Below the pieces are notes generated by a model that saw only the letters and a list, made by a program, of their open reading frames with translations, did not search any database and was not told the DNA's origin. From positions 248,001-312,000 of the forward strand of contig JARKIF010000040.1 in NCBI GenBank assembly GCA_029378245.1: a stretch of 64,000 nucleotides of DNA, given 5' to 3'. The stretch is from Roridomyces roridus. Lineage: Eukaryota > Basidiomycota > Agaricomycetes > Agaricales > Mycenaceae. Every line of letters starts with the position of its first letter. Position 1 is the first letter of the stretch. The position numbers and the translations under genes are program-made. This document shows, in pieces, positions 44,669 through 56,144 of this stretch.

Positions 44669-47396
44669 CATCAGTAAAACTACAGAAAGCACTCTGAGGT
44701 CTTCGGACTCTGAACGAGGTCTTCGGACTTGGAGACGTGAGCTATGAAGGACTTTAAAGGACTTTGATTCCGACAAGGACTCTGATGTAAGTTGACCAAA
44801 AACAGAAACGACCACTTCTTTTGAGGCATCCAGGGTATGTACATGGAATATTCTTGGCCTGGAAGGTGTGGCGGCCCATGGAAGTCTGAAGATGTCGAGG
44901 AGGTATATGCCAATGTAGCGGGCTTGCTGTCCGATTTGTTTAGCGAATTTGAAACGCAAAAAAAATTACCGAGCCGAGCAAGAGCCGAGTCGGACCATTC
45001 TTTCTCCCTTCCCCCATGTCCACCCTCTCAGCTCCAAAGAGGAGGCGCCCCACCACTCGATCCCAGGCCCATGAAGACGACGCTCCTCCGGACGAAACCC
45101 AGCCAACTCGACCTGGTCTCGCCACTCGCCCAGGAAACGACCAGATCCACCCCGCCGTCGAGGCAGGTGTTGTCAGCACTCGTCGCACCCCGACACAGAA
45201 GGCGGCCGACGACAAGAAAGCTGCCGCGGCACAGAAGCGTGCAGAGGCTGAGGAGGCTGAAAAGCTTGCGCGCGTCGCTGCCATCGAAGATAAGCAGCGC
45301 CAGCAGGACGACAAGTATCAACAGACGGCTCATCATCCAGTCGACCCCCCACGCTCGAGTCGACCGTCCCAGCGTCCGCGTGAGCCTGATTTCGATGCCG
45401 AGGAACTGGAGGAGATGGAAAATGGTCAGTGTCGCAATCTCTTCATCGCTGTTCTAATTCGCATCCAGTGAGGAGGAAGACGACGAGGATGGGTCTGACG
45501 CCGAGGAAGAAGCGCCCCAACGCAAGAAGAAGCAGCCCAAGAAAACCCGCGAGGACATCCTCTCCGTGCGCGACACTCAAGATGCGACGGGTACCCCCGT
45601 ATCCAGCGGGCACAAGCGCAGCCGGTCGACGACGAGGTAAGCTCAAAGCATCCTTCTTTTCAGTCTGACCAATTCTCAGTGCAAACGAGACCGTGACGAA
45701 GAAGAAGGCCAAGAGGGGCAAGACGTCGGGCCTCTCGGAGGGTGTGAAGAAGGCCCTCAAAAAGGGGAAGGTAGACGAGGGTGCGGCTGAGATTGTGAAG
45801 TACGGAGGGCCCGCCAAAGACGACGACAAGGAGGAGGACGTCGAGCGGGCAAAGGGCGGCCAGAAAGGCTTGCCTCAAGCAAGTCGTGCCGTGCTCACGT
45901 CACCTGATACTCATCTCTCTTGCCTTCTCCCACCACCAGACCATCGTCAAACTCGCCCCAGTCAAATCCCTCACCCAGAAGGCCCAGCGTGGTGATGGCT
46001 CGAAGCGCTGGTCCACGGCCCACATCCCCGGCCCCGCCGGTAACGCCAAGAAGTTCAATGACGAGGTCGCACCCCGCATCCGCATCGAGGTAGCAAAGCT
46101 CGGGCCTTGGGACCAACTCACCGTCGAAGCACGTCAAGGTATCCTCGACAAGATCTACACTGACACGAAAATGGACGCCGATAGTGATCTCTGGTCGTCC
46201 CTCGTACGTCTCCCGTCAACATTGCACGACGGCCGCTAACGACCTTAGTGCCGACAACGCACCTCCGCATACCGGACGTCGTTCCCACCCCAAGCGCATC
46301 TCTGCATGCAGCAGTTCATCCAGCAGTCGATCGAAAGTATGTCATCCACTCCTCCTCGTTCCTCGCCACTGACTCTGGTCAGCTGTAAAGAACATGACCG
46401 CGGCGCAGTTGGAGGAGTGGGACGGCTTTCAGCTCGACAAGCCAGACGACATGCGGGAATACGTTGCGGGCCTGCCCGTCGAGCTCAAGGACAAGAACAA
46501 GGTGCTTCATTATCGGGACTTCGAGAGCGAGGAGGTGAAATCGGTGCATTAGTTTCGCTGCATCCATGGGTATGACTCATACATATTTCAGGCCTACTGT
46601 CAATCCCAGCCAATACTCTACACCTACGCCGCGCATCTGGCGTACCTCAAGAGCCTCCCCGCCGGCATTGATTTCAAGTCAGCCAATGTCAGCGCGCTGG
46701 CCTTGGCCGCGCTAGCGGTGCGTCACTGTCACGTTTCCCGTCTCGCTTCTGATTTCGTCCCAGTGGGAACGTGAGCTCAGCTTCTGGGCGTCCGGGGTGT
46801 ACGTGGGCCCGACCCGCAGCCAGACCGATCACTTCTCGCAGGACAACTGGGGCGATTACGTGGAGGAGCGCGGTGACAAGAGGGTCAAGGTTAGCCGCGC
46901 CACTCGCCCTGTCCCGTCACTCAAGCTCTGGACGTCCGACAAGTGGGAGGCGGTTAACAAGCTTGCGTCGAAGTATATCCCGGAGGATACGAACAAGGGT
47001 CCGGGGTCGAAGGCCGCTGCTAAGCGCCGTTCCGCGTCGCTCTCATCCTCGGATGCCGAGAGCACCGGGGTGGAGGAGGAGCAGGACGTCATCATCATTG
47101 ATTAATGTCCGTATATAGAAATTGTTTCGCCCATTTTAGAATATGATCGCCATTATTTGTCATCCATAAACCTCTCTGAAGACCACTGGGGAGACCCGAA
47201 TACAAACTATGGAAAGATCGGATACGTCTTTGACAAGCGGTGATTTGACTTTGAAAGACCTCGAGGTCTTTGGGGTGCTGATGGACCCTCCTCCGTGAAG
47301 ACCTAAGCACTTTGGACTCGAACGGGTCTTCTTGGTCTTTGAGGACTTCCCAAATTCCTCAAAGTCCTCATAGTGCATCTTGTAGTTTTACTGATG
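44669..47396. mobile_element. 2.73 kb TIR element with TA duplication enclosing a gene with eight exons
   Basis: CATCAGTAAAACTACA at 44669-44684 is repeated exactly in inverted orientation at 47381-47396. Including the next 15 bases, the 31 bp ends agree at 27 positions. TA flanks both ends (44667-44668 and 47397-47398). Inside each end are repeated AGGTCTT-type subterminal motifs: GAGGTCTTCGGACT twice at 44696-44730, and AAGACC/GGTCTT copies at 47250-47340. The only gene inside is the one at 45016-47105, which has no transposase motif known to me. The left end abuts the dispersed repeat and the right end abuts LTR sequence. Confidence 0.78.
45016..47105 (+). CDS. charged nuclear-type protein of unknown family, eight exons, inside a TIR element
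   Basis: Exons 45016-45428, 45469-45636, 45680-45890, 45940-46203, 46249-46336, 46383-46534, 46592-46717 and 46764-47105 join in frame with GT..AG introns of 40-57 nt to about 587 residues. The first 250 residues are low-complexity and charged: an Arg/Pro-rich start, the coiled coil AAAAQKRAEAEEAEKLARVAA, an acidic block, and basic clusters KKKAKRGK and RKKKQPKK, typical of nuclear proteins. The ordered part has KLGPWDQLTVEARQGILDKIY, a Cys/His-poor middle, SFWASGVYVGPTRSQTDHFS and LKLWTSDKWEAVNKLASKY, then an acidic tail. No DDE, CCHC or helicase motif is seen. Similar tails occur in multicopy agaricomycete hypothetical proteins as I recall. Whether it is cargo or a new kind of transposition protein is open. 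Confidence 0.75.
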
Positions 47397-47398
47397 TA

Positions 47399-47654
47399 GA
47401 CTAGATTCGTCTACAGTACTGAGACTGTGGACGGGTATATATACTACATGATCGAATTAGGTACGAGGGGTAGGGGGTAGGAGCAGGGGCGATCGCGACA
47501 AGTAGGGGTTTAAATGCAGGGGAGAGTGGAGTACCAAGCAGGGGTTGAGACAAGACCTGGCCGATCAGTGATGATCACTGATTAGGGTATTGATGGTTGA
47601 TGATTGATCGGGTTACAACCCGTCGGGTTGTGGCCTGGGGTCATATCATGACAT
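47399..47654 (-). repeat. 3' LTR (part) of the decayed chromovirus
   Basis: On the minus strand a polypurine tract GGGGGGGATAA at 47655-47667 is followed by TGTCATGATATGACC, a typical LTR start. The segment contains TATATATAC near 47436. The left limit coincides with the TA next to the TIR element at 47396, so that element may have inserted into or beside the LTR. Confidence 0.5.
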
Positions 47655-50127
47655 TATCCCCCCCGTTCAAGCGCTCAGGACACGATCTTCCATCGTCCGT
47701 TAACCCATTCTTCACGGAGTGCGGTCGGGTTCTTCTGGTAGAACTCCTCTATGCATTCCTCCGCCCCATCCAGCAAGGTGCATTTCTCCCAAGTCCATTC
47801 GGCCGATGGATAATCCTTCCATTTGATGAAGTAGCGCAAGGTGTTGCGCTGATTCCCACCGCCTCTCTTGACTTTCAGAATCTCCTCCACCTCGTACTCA
47901 TAGTGACCGTCAACCACGTCTGGGGGTGGTGGGTCCACCGCCTTCTGATGTTCGGCCACTGGTGGCACCCAGGTCGAAGGTAGACCGTATTAAAAACCGG
48001 GTGAACCTTCCAGGATGCTGGCGTCTTGATTTCGTACAAGAGGGACCCAATCTTGCGCACCACAGGGAAAGGACCATAACGTCGGTCCTCGAATTTCTTG
48101 GTGGGTTGGTGCGTCTGCAGATTCTTTCCCTCTAGCCACACCTTATCGCCTGCTTTGTACCCCGGGTCGGGTTGTTGACTTCGATCATAGTATTTCTTCA
48201 TAACTTCCTGCGCATGGCGCATTGCCGCTGCGGCTTCTGCCCGTACCTTCTCCATTCGCTGTGCGAATTCCATCGCCTTCTCCGTCGGAACTTCTCGCAA
48301 CGGCTCAATCCCTTTCCGCAGGTGGAACCCGAGAGTCATAAAGAAGGGGCTAAAGCCCGTCGTCGTGTGGACCTTGTCATTGTAGGAGAATTCGGTCAAG
48401 GTCAACCACTCTGTCCAGTCGTCCTGCATGAAGTTGGTAAAGATTCGGAGGTACTGCTCCACCTCTTGGTTCACCCGCTCCGTTTGACCGTCGGTTTGCG
48501 GATGATACGCTGTCGACGCATTCGACTTCATTCCCAGAAGCTTCATCAAGTCTTGCATAGAGTGGCCCACGAATTGTGTTCCACGGTCGCTGATCACCAC
48601 CTCTGGTAACCCGTAATCCTTCCACACATTATCTCGATATATCCGGGCGATCCCTTCGCCTGTAATCTGTTCCCCGGCAGGGAATAACCCAAATTCCCTT
48701 GCCCAGTCGGTCCACAATCACCACAATACTGTCATACCCTTTTGACCCAGGTCACTTCGTGATTAGGTTGATCGAGACGTTGTGCCATACTCGTTCGGGT
48801 ACTGCCATGGTCCACGAGGTTTGGATGGAAATGTCTTCGTCTTCTGGCACGTCGAACAAGCAGCTACGTATCGCTTGATGTCCCGGATCATGGATGGCCA
48901 ATAGTAATTCCGCGCTACCAATTCCGCCGTTCGATATTGCCCAGGATGACCGGCCATGTACGTATCATGGTGAGCCCGGGTTATGTGATGGCGTAGCTCT
49001 TTGTCGGAAGGAACATATACCGATCCATGCCTAGTCAAGAACCCGTCATGTTCTTGCCAGGTCGGGTTCTCCTCATCGGCTTCTTCATCCTTGCTCTTGG
49101 ACAAACCCTCTTTGGCTGCATCCTCCCACTTGTCGCGGGCGTCCTTGATGCGTTGTAAAAATTGGTCCCCTCCTTCCTGGTCCGGAATTCCTCCTTCGGT
49201 ATCTGTTGAAATTTATCCGCCGGTAGCAACGTGATATCGCTGTTATCCTTTGCCCCCTTTTCATGGCCATTTCGCCTCGAAAGGGCATCTGTCTTGTTGT
49301 GCGTCTTGCCCGGCTTGTGGATCCGCAGAAAGTCCTATTCACTTAGCTCCAGCGACCACCGTGCCTGTCTTCGGTTCAGCTTCTTCGTCGTCATGAAGTA
49401 AGCCAAATTCTTGTGGTCCATCAAAATCTCGAAAGTTTTGTTGCTGCCTTGAAGGGAATGCCTCCACTCGTACAAACCTCGCATAATCGCCAACATTTCC
49501 TTGTCGTGGATGTCGTAATTTCGTTCCGTGTCGTTAAGAGATTTGGACAAGAACCCGATCGGGACCCAGACGCCGTTCTGGAGTTGAGAAAGCACAGCCC
49601 CGGTGGCGAAATCCGAAGAGTCGGCTTCCATCCGCCATTCGCCATGGTTGGTCGGAAAGTGCAGCACCGGTTCGGCGGTGACCAAATCCTTCAATGTTTC
49701 AAACGCTCTCCTCTCTTCACCTCCCCATCGCCACCGGGAATCTTTCCTCGTCAAACGTGTCAGGGGTTTGGAGTGGATCCCGAACCCCGCAATAAACCGA
49801 CGGTAGAAGTTGAGGAACCCAAGGAAGCTTTGAACCTCCTTGACCGTCTTGGGTTCCGCCCACTCCCGTACCCCCGCAACTTTCACGAGGTCCATCCGAA
49901 TCTTCCCATCTCTGATAATCACACCGAGGTATTCGACCTCGCATTTCTCGAACTCCCACTTCTCGGGCTTCAAGTACAAATCGTTCTCCTGCAGGATTTG
50001 CAGCACCTCACGCACCGTCCTCTGATGCTCCTCCTTGTTGGAGGAATAAATCAAAATATCGTCCAAGTAGACAATAACCCGACCCTCCGCGATCTGTCGG
50101 GCAAAGATATCGTTCATCATGCACTGG
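47655..50127 (-). mobile_element. decayed Ty3/gypsy chromovirus (RT, RNase H, integrase, chromodomain)
   Basis: Minus-strand order: RT from about 50127 with CMMNDIF and YLDDILIYSS, FLGFLNFYRRF, RNase H ADSSDFATGAVLSQ and the tether MDHKNLAYFMT. Next comes the integrase zinc finger (H-H in TRAHHDTYMAGH, C-C in CSTCQK, near 48850-48970), then the integrase core with ISDRGTQF and ERVNQEVEQ, and a chromodomain YEVEEIL...YFIKWKDYPSAEWTWE (about 47750-47900). Defects seen are the 5' truncation inside RT at about 50127, TAG at 49335-49337 after LSE, a frameshift near 49170, a frameshift near 48780 in the integrase entry and another near 47985 before the chromodomain. It is not autonomous. Chromodomains direct such integrases to marked chromatin. 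Confidence 0.88.
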
Positions 50128-50830
50128 TGACAGGACACCTAGGGTTATAGGGAAAGTACGGAAATAGGGACGGCAGGCGCGTAATAGTAGTTATATCATC
50201 AGATCAGTAGGGAGTAGTATATAAGGCCTGTAGATCCCGCCCTTGCAGCATTGCATTGTACGCCTTCTTGCCTAGACATTGGGTCGACACTTGATCTGTG
50301 GTTATAGTGCAGTCTTGTGACTTCCGCGGAGATTTGTTGTATCATTTCTCTTAGCTTAGACGCAATATCAAAGGCACCCGAGCTCTGGTTCAACTTGGGT
50401 CAGCTATAGTAACATACTTAAGGGGTAGTGGGTTGCCCTCTGTGCTATAGTTCCTCTTCGTGTTGTATCGAAGTTGTATTGGTGTTTGGATATTGTGTGT
50501 TTCGGTCAATAAAATATAAAACCTTTTAACATCGTAACCTCGTGTTCGTTGTGAGCAGTCTACAAACCAGTCAAGAGATTCCTCTTAGTTCAAAGACATT
50601 GAACTTGGTGAGAAACCTCGAGAATCAACCTACAAGCTTCCGAGAACCAAACCGCGGAGTATCAGTCTTATCTGTATACTTCAGACGACCCCGAACTCGA
50701 CCGTTAGGTGTCAGCGTGCTAGTCAAGGAATTGTGTGTGTGTTGTGTGGTTAGTGTGTTGTGGAGTTGAATCACTTCGCGGTCTACTTCTAGGACATTAC
50801 CTACTCGAGCTATCTACTATACACTAGTGC
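50128..50830 (+). repeat. LTR-like segment
   Basis: It begins TGACAGGACACC exactly where the RT similarity ends. It contains TATATAAGG at 50218 and a polyadenylation-like CAATAAAATATAAAA at 50505-50520, followed by a U5-like stretch ending near TATACAC at 50827. No second copy, primer-binding site or target duplication could be shown, so this is a structural guess. Confidence 0.35.
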
Positions 50831-51067
50831 GCGTGACGCTGCGTATCAACGGCAATATTCATTTTTCAGTGAGACAATGGTCAGGAAGGGTGAGCATTAC
50901 TGTCATTCCTGAATACATGAAGTCACTGGAAAAGGAGGCCGGCCAGGTATGCAGTGCTCATTTGCTGTGCATGGAGTTGCACGGACATGACACTGATCAT
51001 CGTGAGACATAGCATTACTATTTACTGCTTAGTACTATGCAGAAATAGGTACAAATTTTTGCGGGAG

Positions 51068-51633
51068 ATCAGAACATTTCAGCCCCACAGAACCCTCCTC
51101 TTGACAGAGTAGGAGATCCTTTGTAATTGTCTGATCCCCTCAGGTTCGACTCCCGGCGAGTATGATTCGAGTATGTCTCTGTTGGTAGGTGGGACGGGCA
51201 GTCCCTTCTGGCCTCTTGATCACTCTAGAGCAATGGTACACAGTCGTCAGCTAATTCCCAGAGCTCTCAAGTCTAATACACTGCCCCCTGAGGTGGACAT
51301 GTACCCTCAATATTATAATTATGCCTCACTAGTCCCTGTTACGTCCCGTTCCATTCTCACCAACTCCGGATCAATCTTGACCGGACTCCAGCCAACAATC
51401 CAGATCAATCTTGATGGGACTCCGGTCCTCCGGTCCTCGACCAGATTTTCACCCTTCTTCGACTTCATTCCATCCTTCACCCACTCGACCTTACTCCGGT
51501 GGAGATATCCATTCATTACCCCCTCCGGTTTCTCCGGGGTATCCACCTCCACTCCGGGGTCCGAGTTTTTTTTACCTCGTCACTTTCCCCTACTCTGTCA
51601 AGAGGAGGGTTCTGTGGTGCTGAATTTTCTGAT
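51068..51633. mobile_element. short inverted-repeat element
   Basis: 51068-51113 and 51589-51633 are inverted copies, with a 29 bp core that is exact (ending CTCTTGACAGAGTAGG). The outer parts ATCAGAA and TTCAGC also match with small gaps. The 475 bp between is C/T-rich with repeated TCCGG(A/T)C elements and codes for nothing recognised. A T-arm-like GGTTCGACTCC at 51144 has no tRNA around it. Confidence 0.65.
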
Positions 51634-51887
51634 GACCTGCAAAACACATCCCATCAATTGACATCTCTTTGTGCCATTTACTCAGCATTCAATTGTAATG
51701 TTAAATCTGATGGTGATCTGGATCATCTCCATTGATGCCCTGCATTCTTCTGTTTGATTTTGTGGGTAGCTGAATTTTAAAAATCTGGGGCTAGAGAAGT
51801 CATCATGAGGTTTTTACCCAGAAAAGCCAACTACAAGTCTCCTTGGCTACTTCCAATCAATGGTGTTTGATCAGGCTTTGATGTTTA

Positions 51888-53102
51888 CAGCTAAATGCGG
51901 AACATAAGGCGCGGCTCGATTTTTGTCAAATTTCTTGAGATTTCGATCACTTGCAGTATTTACGCTGTTCTGAGCTCAATTCTCGTCCGATGGCCTTCAA
52001 ACATGGACCAATCGATTCCCACGGTTGTTTTACAGTGCTTAGGACATGAAAATCAATTACATAATACTGTCATTGGATCTAATCACATCAAACAGTGTTT
52101 TTTCACTGTTGGGCACTCTGGATGCTATTCCCAGTAGATCATACCATCGGATTGTGCGGAACAGCTAGAGGGAGTATTATTACAGTGCACCAAAGGCTCA
52201 CTTTGACAACACCTACCGTCTGTGGGACGAAATACACCTGGGTAATGATGCCCTGTTTCTCCACATACCATGTGCCTCTGGATTGATACCTTGACAAATG
52301 AAGGTCACCACACACTCTGGTATGCTAAGGAGAGTAAATTGAAAGAGTCGTGAGACCTAGGAATCCCCCAGTAGGTACTTACAGTGTAAATGGTTGAAAT
52401 TCATGTCCCCTCATGACATGACCTAGCAAATGATAAGAACAGATAATCTGTGTGCCATAGGGGCTGTAAAACCACCATGGGAATCTATTGGTTCATATCC
52501 GAACACAATCGGACAAGAATTGGGCTCAGGACGCCATAATCAGTCTGAAAGATCCAACTTTGACAGACATGTTACGTAAATTGTGACTGACGCCGTCGGG
52601 CACCGTTCTGCTCGATACCCAGGGTGCAGATTACCCCCGGATGCGACGGGATTGTCAGATGGGATGTTTCTGCATGGCGCTGCATGCACAGTTTGAACAA
52701 AGTCGCCTGCCGCGAGTGGAGATGAAGTGGAACAGTAATGGGAGCAGATTTCGACACACCAGCTTTCTCCTTAGTTATCTGGGCACAGAGAAACACCTTG
52801 GCGCACTTTATTACACCTACCAGAGTACCCCAGTCAAATATCGAGACGCCAGGAGATTCCCTTCCCATACTGGTGTGTCAATAGTCGAAATTGATTATCT
52901 GCTTCTTTATGGCTGACATGTACATGAAATCAATTGACTGGGATACCTCAAGCACTGTAAAAGGATCGCCCGAGTCGTTTGGTCCATGTCCGAAGGCAAT
53001 CCGATGAGAATTACAGTCAGAACAGCGCAATTACTAGAAGTGATCAAAATATCAAGAAATTTGACAAAAATCGAGCCGCGCCTTATGTTCCGCATTTAGC
53101 TG
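51888..53102. mobile_element. 1.2 kb element with long inverted ends and TA duplication
   Basis: The left arm from 51888 (CAGCTAAATGCGGAACATAA) and the right arm ending 53102 are inverted copies for about 170 bp, with scattered mismatches. TA flanks both ends (51886-51887, 53103-53104). A third, diverged copy of the arm interior lies at about 52470-52540, in the orientation of the right arm, so the element contains a nested or rearranged piece. No transposase frame is visible. Confidence 0.8.
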
Positions 53103-53426
53103 TAAGTGCAATGACCAATTTGACTCCAATGCAAGATGATTGTCATGCCCACCCACATGCCTGTCCGGAGGAGCTCTCACTGTCAGAGAGACTAGGGGAA
53201 CGGCGCTTGCGCCGCTATGGATCTTCATATTCATCTGTGTACACATCAGTGGCCATTTAGTATATAAACCTCTGTACAACCGCCATGTAACTCAGTTGGA
53301 ATATTAATGTTCCTGGTCTATTCAACCTTGGCTGCTCCGAGCCCTTCCTCTTGCTCTCTTTCGTGCTCTCCTCTTGGCTTTTGTCCTCTCGTCCGGATTG
53401 CTTCCCTGGGAAATAGCATAGGGAAC
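53103..53426 (+). other. LTR-like segment interrupted by the hAT MITE
   Basis: From TGTCATGCCC at 53141 through a TATATAAACC at 53258, and, after removal of the MITE and one duplicate, on to CACCTAACA near 54215. The TG...CA outline and the TATA box resemble an LTR, but no partner was seen. Confidence 0.3.
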
Positions 53427-54056
53427 TAGGAATGCGCACCGTACCTGTCGCAAGCCGTTCGACGGCCGTCCGTACACGGGTACGTACCCGTACCCGTCGG
53501 GCCGTTGATCGAAGAAATGTACGGGACGGGTACGGGACGGCAACATTGCCGTCCGTCCCGTCAATGTGTCAGATTGACGGCCCGTCTACGGGTTGGGGCC
53601 CGGGATGGTCGGATCAAACATGTTTTGTGCAGAAACCAAGCGAGTCTGTAATAGGACGCGTGGTGCAACCGCATGTTGCCCATTTCCAGTGCATATGGAG
53701 CCTATGGGGGCTGATTCTGGGCCTATTGATGGGATATCTGACATCAAAGTTACATCAAATGTCCTCCAAATCTGAGAAGTACATGTTTGCTCACCTGAAT
53801 GCAGAGGAATGACAGGTGCAGGCAGCTTGGGAGAATGTTTGGAAGGCGGAGGACATTTTTTGCGGCTCAAATGAAGCACATCGATGAGGTTCGCACCCAA
53901 CCCGTCTTTTGACGGCCCGTACCCGTCCATTTTGCCGTCCCGTCCCGTCGGACCCAGGGAGATGTCAAAAAGACGGTCGTTGATTTGACGGCCCGTAACC
54001 GTCTCGTGCCATCAATTTGATGGCCGTCACCCGTACACGGGCGGTGTTCATCCCTA
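53427..54056. mobile_element. 630 bp hAT-type MITE with 8 bp target duplication
   Basis: TAGGGAAC occurs directly before (53419-53426) and after (54057-54064) the element. The ends TAGGAATGCGCACCG and, inverted, TAGGGATGAACACCG are imperfect TIRs. Many GACGGCC and CCCGTACCCGT copies lie near both ends, as subterminal repeats. The 8 bp duplication and TAGGG ends are the hallmark of hAT elements. The interior has no transposase. Confidence 0.85.
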
Positions 54057-54304
54057 TAGGGAACCCGGTCATCCTGGGTCTTTGTGGTGTCCCCGGTTGG
54101 ACTCCATTTCCCTCCTCCGACTTTTTTGTCCCTCCTTGGAGTCCTTCGTCCCGGAGTTCCGGTCAATCTCCGTCTGGTCATCCTCATCCGGGATTCCAGT
54201 CAGCCTCGGATCCGGCACCTAACAGTCCCGGGACTTGATTGTAAGCTAGAATCACGAAAACACGTGAATTCCCCGCGTGTAAAAATACACTGCTTATCAA
54301 CGCA

Positions 54305-54595
54305 ATTCAAGAAGAACACATTCTCCACTACGTAGTACACACGTCAACCCACTAGTACTGTGGGCAGGTCAAATTCCTTCCCGATAAACGTGAGCACGTG
54401 TGCTCCCACAATGCACAGTTTTGTAATTGGTATACAGTGTGTCTGACAACACTGAGCAAGTACAAAACACAATAAATGCCGGGTGAATATATAGATAAAC
54501 AGCATCCCGTGGAGGGAAGATTGGGTTATTTCCGCCGCGTCGAACCGGTTGGTCTGACACCAATACGGGCCTGGTACCGTTGAATCTGTTCAGAT
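54305..54595. repeat. dispersed repeat, copy 2
   Basis: Same block order as 44340-44590, with an extra segment around 54375-54410 (CGTGAGCACGTGTGCTC) and an AT-rich TATATAGATA near 54490 absent from copy 1. Confidence 0.7.
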
Positions 54596-54677
54596 CACAG
54601 ACCACAGAGGGCACGACCTGGGCAACGCACCATTGTCGAAGATAGCATTCTCTTCTTCAGCGACTGAGCCCGTTTCA

Positions 54678-55763
54678 TCAGTCGCACGATCCACGACCTT
54701 GATTGAGATTCATAGTCTCTCCCAACATTTTCCCGTCCGAAATTCCGCCCTGATATCTCATTTCAGAAACATCAACATCAGTGAGCAAAGACTTACGATA
54801 AGCGTGCAACTCCTCCTCCTCGCAGGCGATCTCGCACAGGGGATAACCCAAATCCTTCACTAACCCCAGCGTATCAGGGTCATACCCTTTGGCCGCATGA
54901 AATTCTCGCATGCCTGCATACACCTCGTCCGTGAAGAAGAGCCCACGTATCTTCACATCCACCAGGAATTCAGGGAATCCCAGACGCGCTGCCTCCTCCG
55001 GTGTGAGACGTGCAGCACCCGATGGGTCGAGGGACCAGTAGGCGGGGCAGTCGGATCGGGGATCAATTGCAAATTGATCTGGGGAACAGAGAAAGAGATA
55101 TCCTGGGGGCAAATGATCTAGGGAGCCTGAGAAGTGCATTATTGACTGCACACTCCTTAGAAATACTGGTTAATCATCAGCCACGCGTCGCGAATAGTAT
55201 CCAATCTCACCGTAGTCTTCTCGGTTCGTCTGAATATCCAGGGAAGAGAATATGTGTGCTGCCTGTACCATCCAAGTGTGGGCCATGGACGGGTGAACAT
55301 CTCTATACAAGAGATATCCATCCACAACACATGTGGAATGCACCCTAAAAATGATTGTGTCAACACGCGAGCACGAAAACACCCCAACATTGGCGGCGGT
55401 ACCGAATCCAACCGCTCTCAGGCAAAATCACAGTTCCCTGATCAAAGATTATCCTTGAGAACCGAATAAGTACCCAACGCGTGAAATAACGAGCCATACT
55501 GACGGCTGCCAATAGTCGTCCACATGGGCATCCTCTGTACACCAAGCGCTGGTGGCGAGAACGGCTGGGATGCCTGCAATTTGAAATGCCTCATCCAATC
55601 TCCCGCCTCCCTCAACGGAGCTGGGAACGTAAAAGATGGATCCCAGCTGAACCTGCATGCCAGCGGGAGCAGAGAACCAATGGTATTGTCCGAAGTCCCA
55701 ATAACAGATGCTGTGATAACCGTTCAGCGAGATTGAGGACATCAATTGCGATGGATGGGGTGG
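54678..55763 (-). pseudogene. agaricomycete conserved protein of unknown function, eroded middle
   Basis: Recognisable blocks of a mushroom protein family that has no named function are present. Exon A (about 55763-55510) has NGYHSICYWDFGQYHWFSAP, VQLGSIFYVPSS and a mid-segment TSAWCTEDAHVDDYW. Exon B (from about 55350) has VVDGYLLYRDVHPSMAHTW and DYGEIGYYSRR. A clean 45 nt intron leads to exon C (55151-54790) with LPPGYLFLCSPDQF, CPAYWSLDPSGAARLT, EEAARLGFPEF, GMREFHAAKGYDPDTL and LGYPLCEIACEEEE. Between A and B (55340-55510) no frame stays open and joinable, so the gene is probably broken there. The 3' exon after HAYR is also ambiguous. Confidence 0.55.
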
Positions 55764-56144
55764 ATTCAGGAAGGAGAAGGAGGGTGGGAGGGGAAGATGG
55801 TGTTGATGTAAAGTCCCGAGAACGGTTGCAAGGGATTCGGGGGGAGTGAGTTCAATGTGGAGAATGCCCTTGGAAGGCCGGATCCACACAGTGTAGTCCG
55901 TTTGTTCCTACATGTACGGTGATCGGTTAGAGTTGTAATGTCGCGAGAAATAACAAATGAATAACCAGTTGTCTTCCTGAGACTTGCTGCACATGTTCGC
56001 TGGCCACCTAGAGAGACAGACTAAGCAATTCGCTATCAAGGGTGCAAGTTCTTTCACATGTATCTGAGTTTTCTACTGCCGCTTTAGACGTAGCTTGAGC
56101 CAGGGAGACATGGTACACTCACCATGCTTGTTATGAAAAAGACT
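55764..56144. other. intergenic spacer
   Basis: Nothing recognised besides short frames. Confidence 0.35.
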
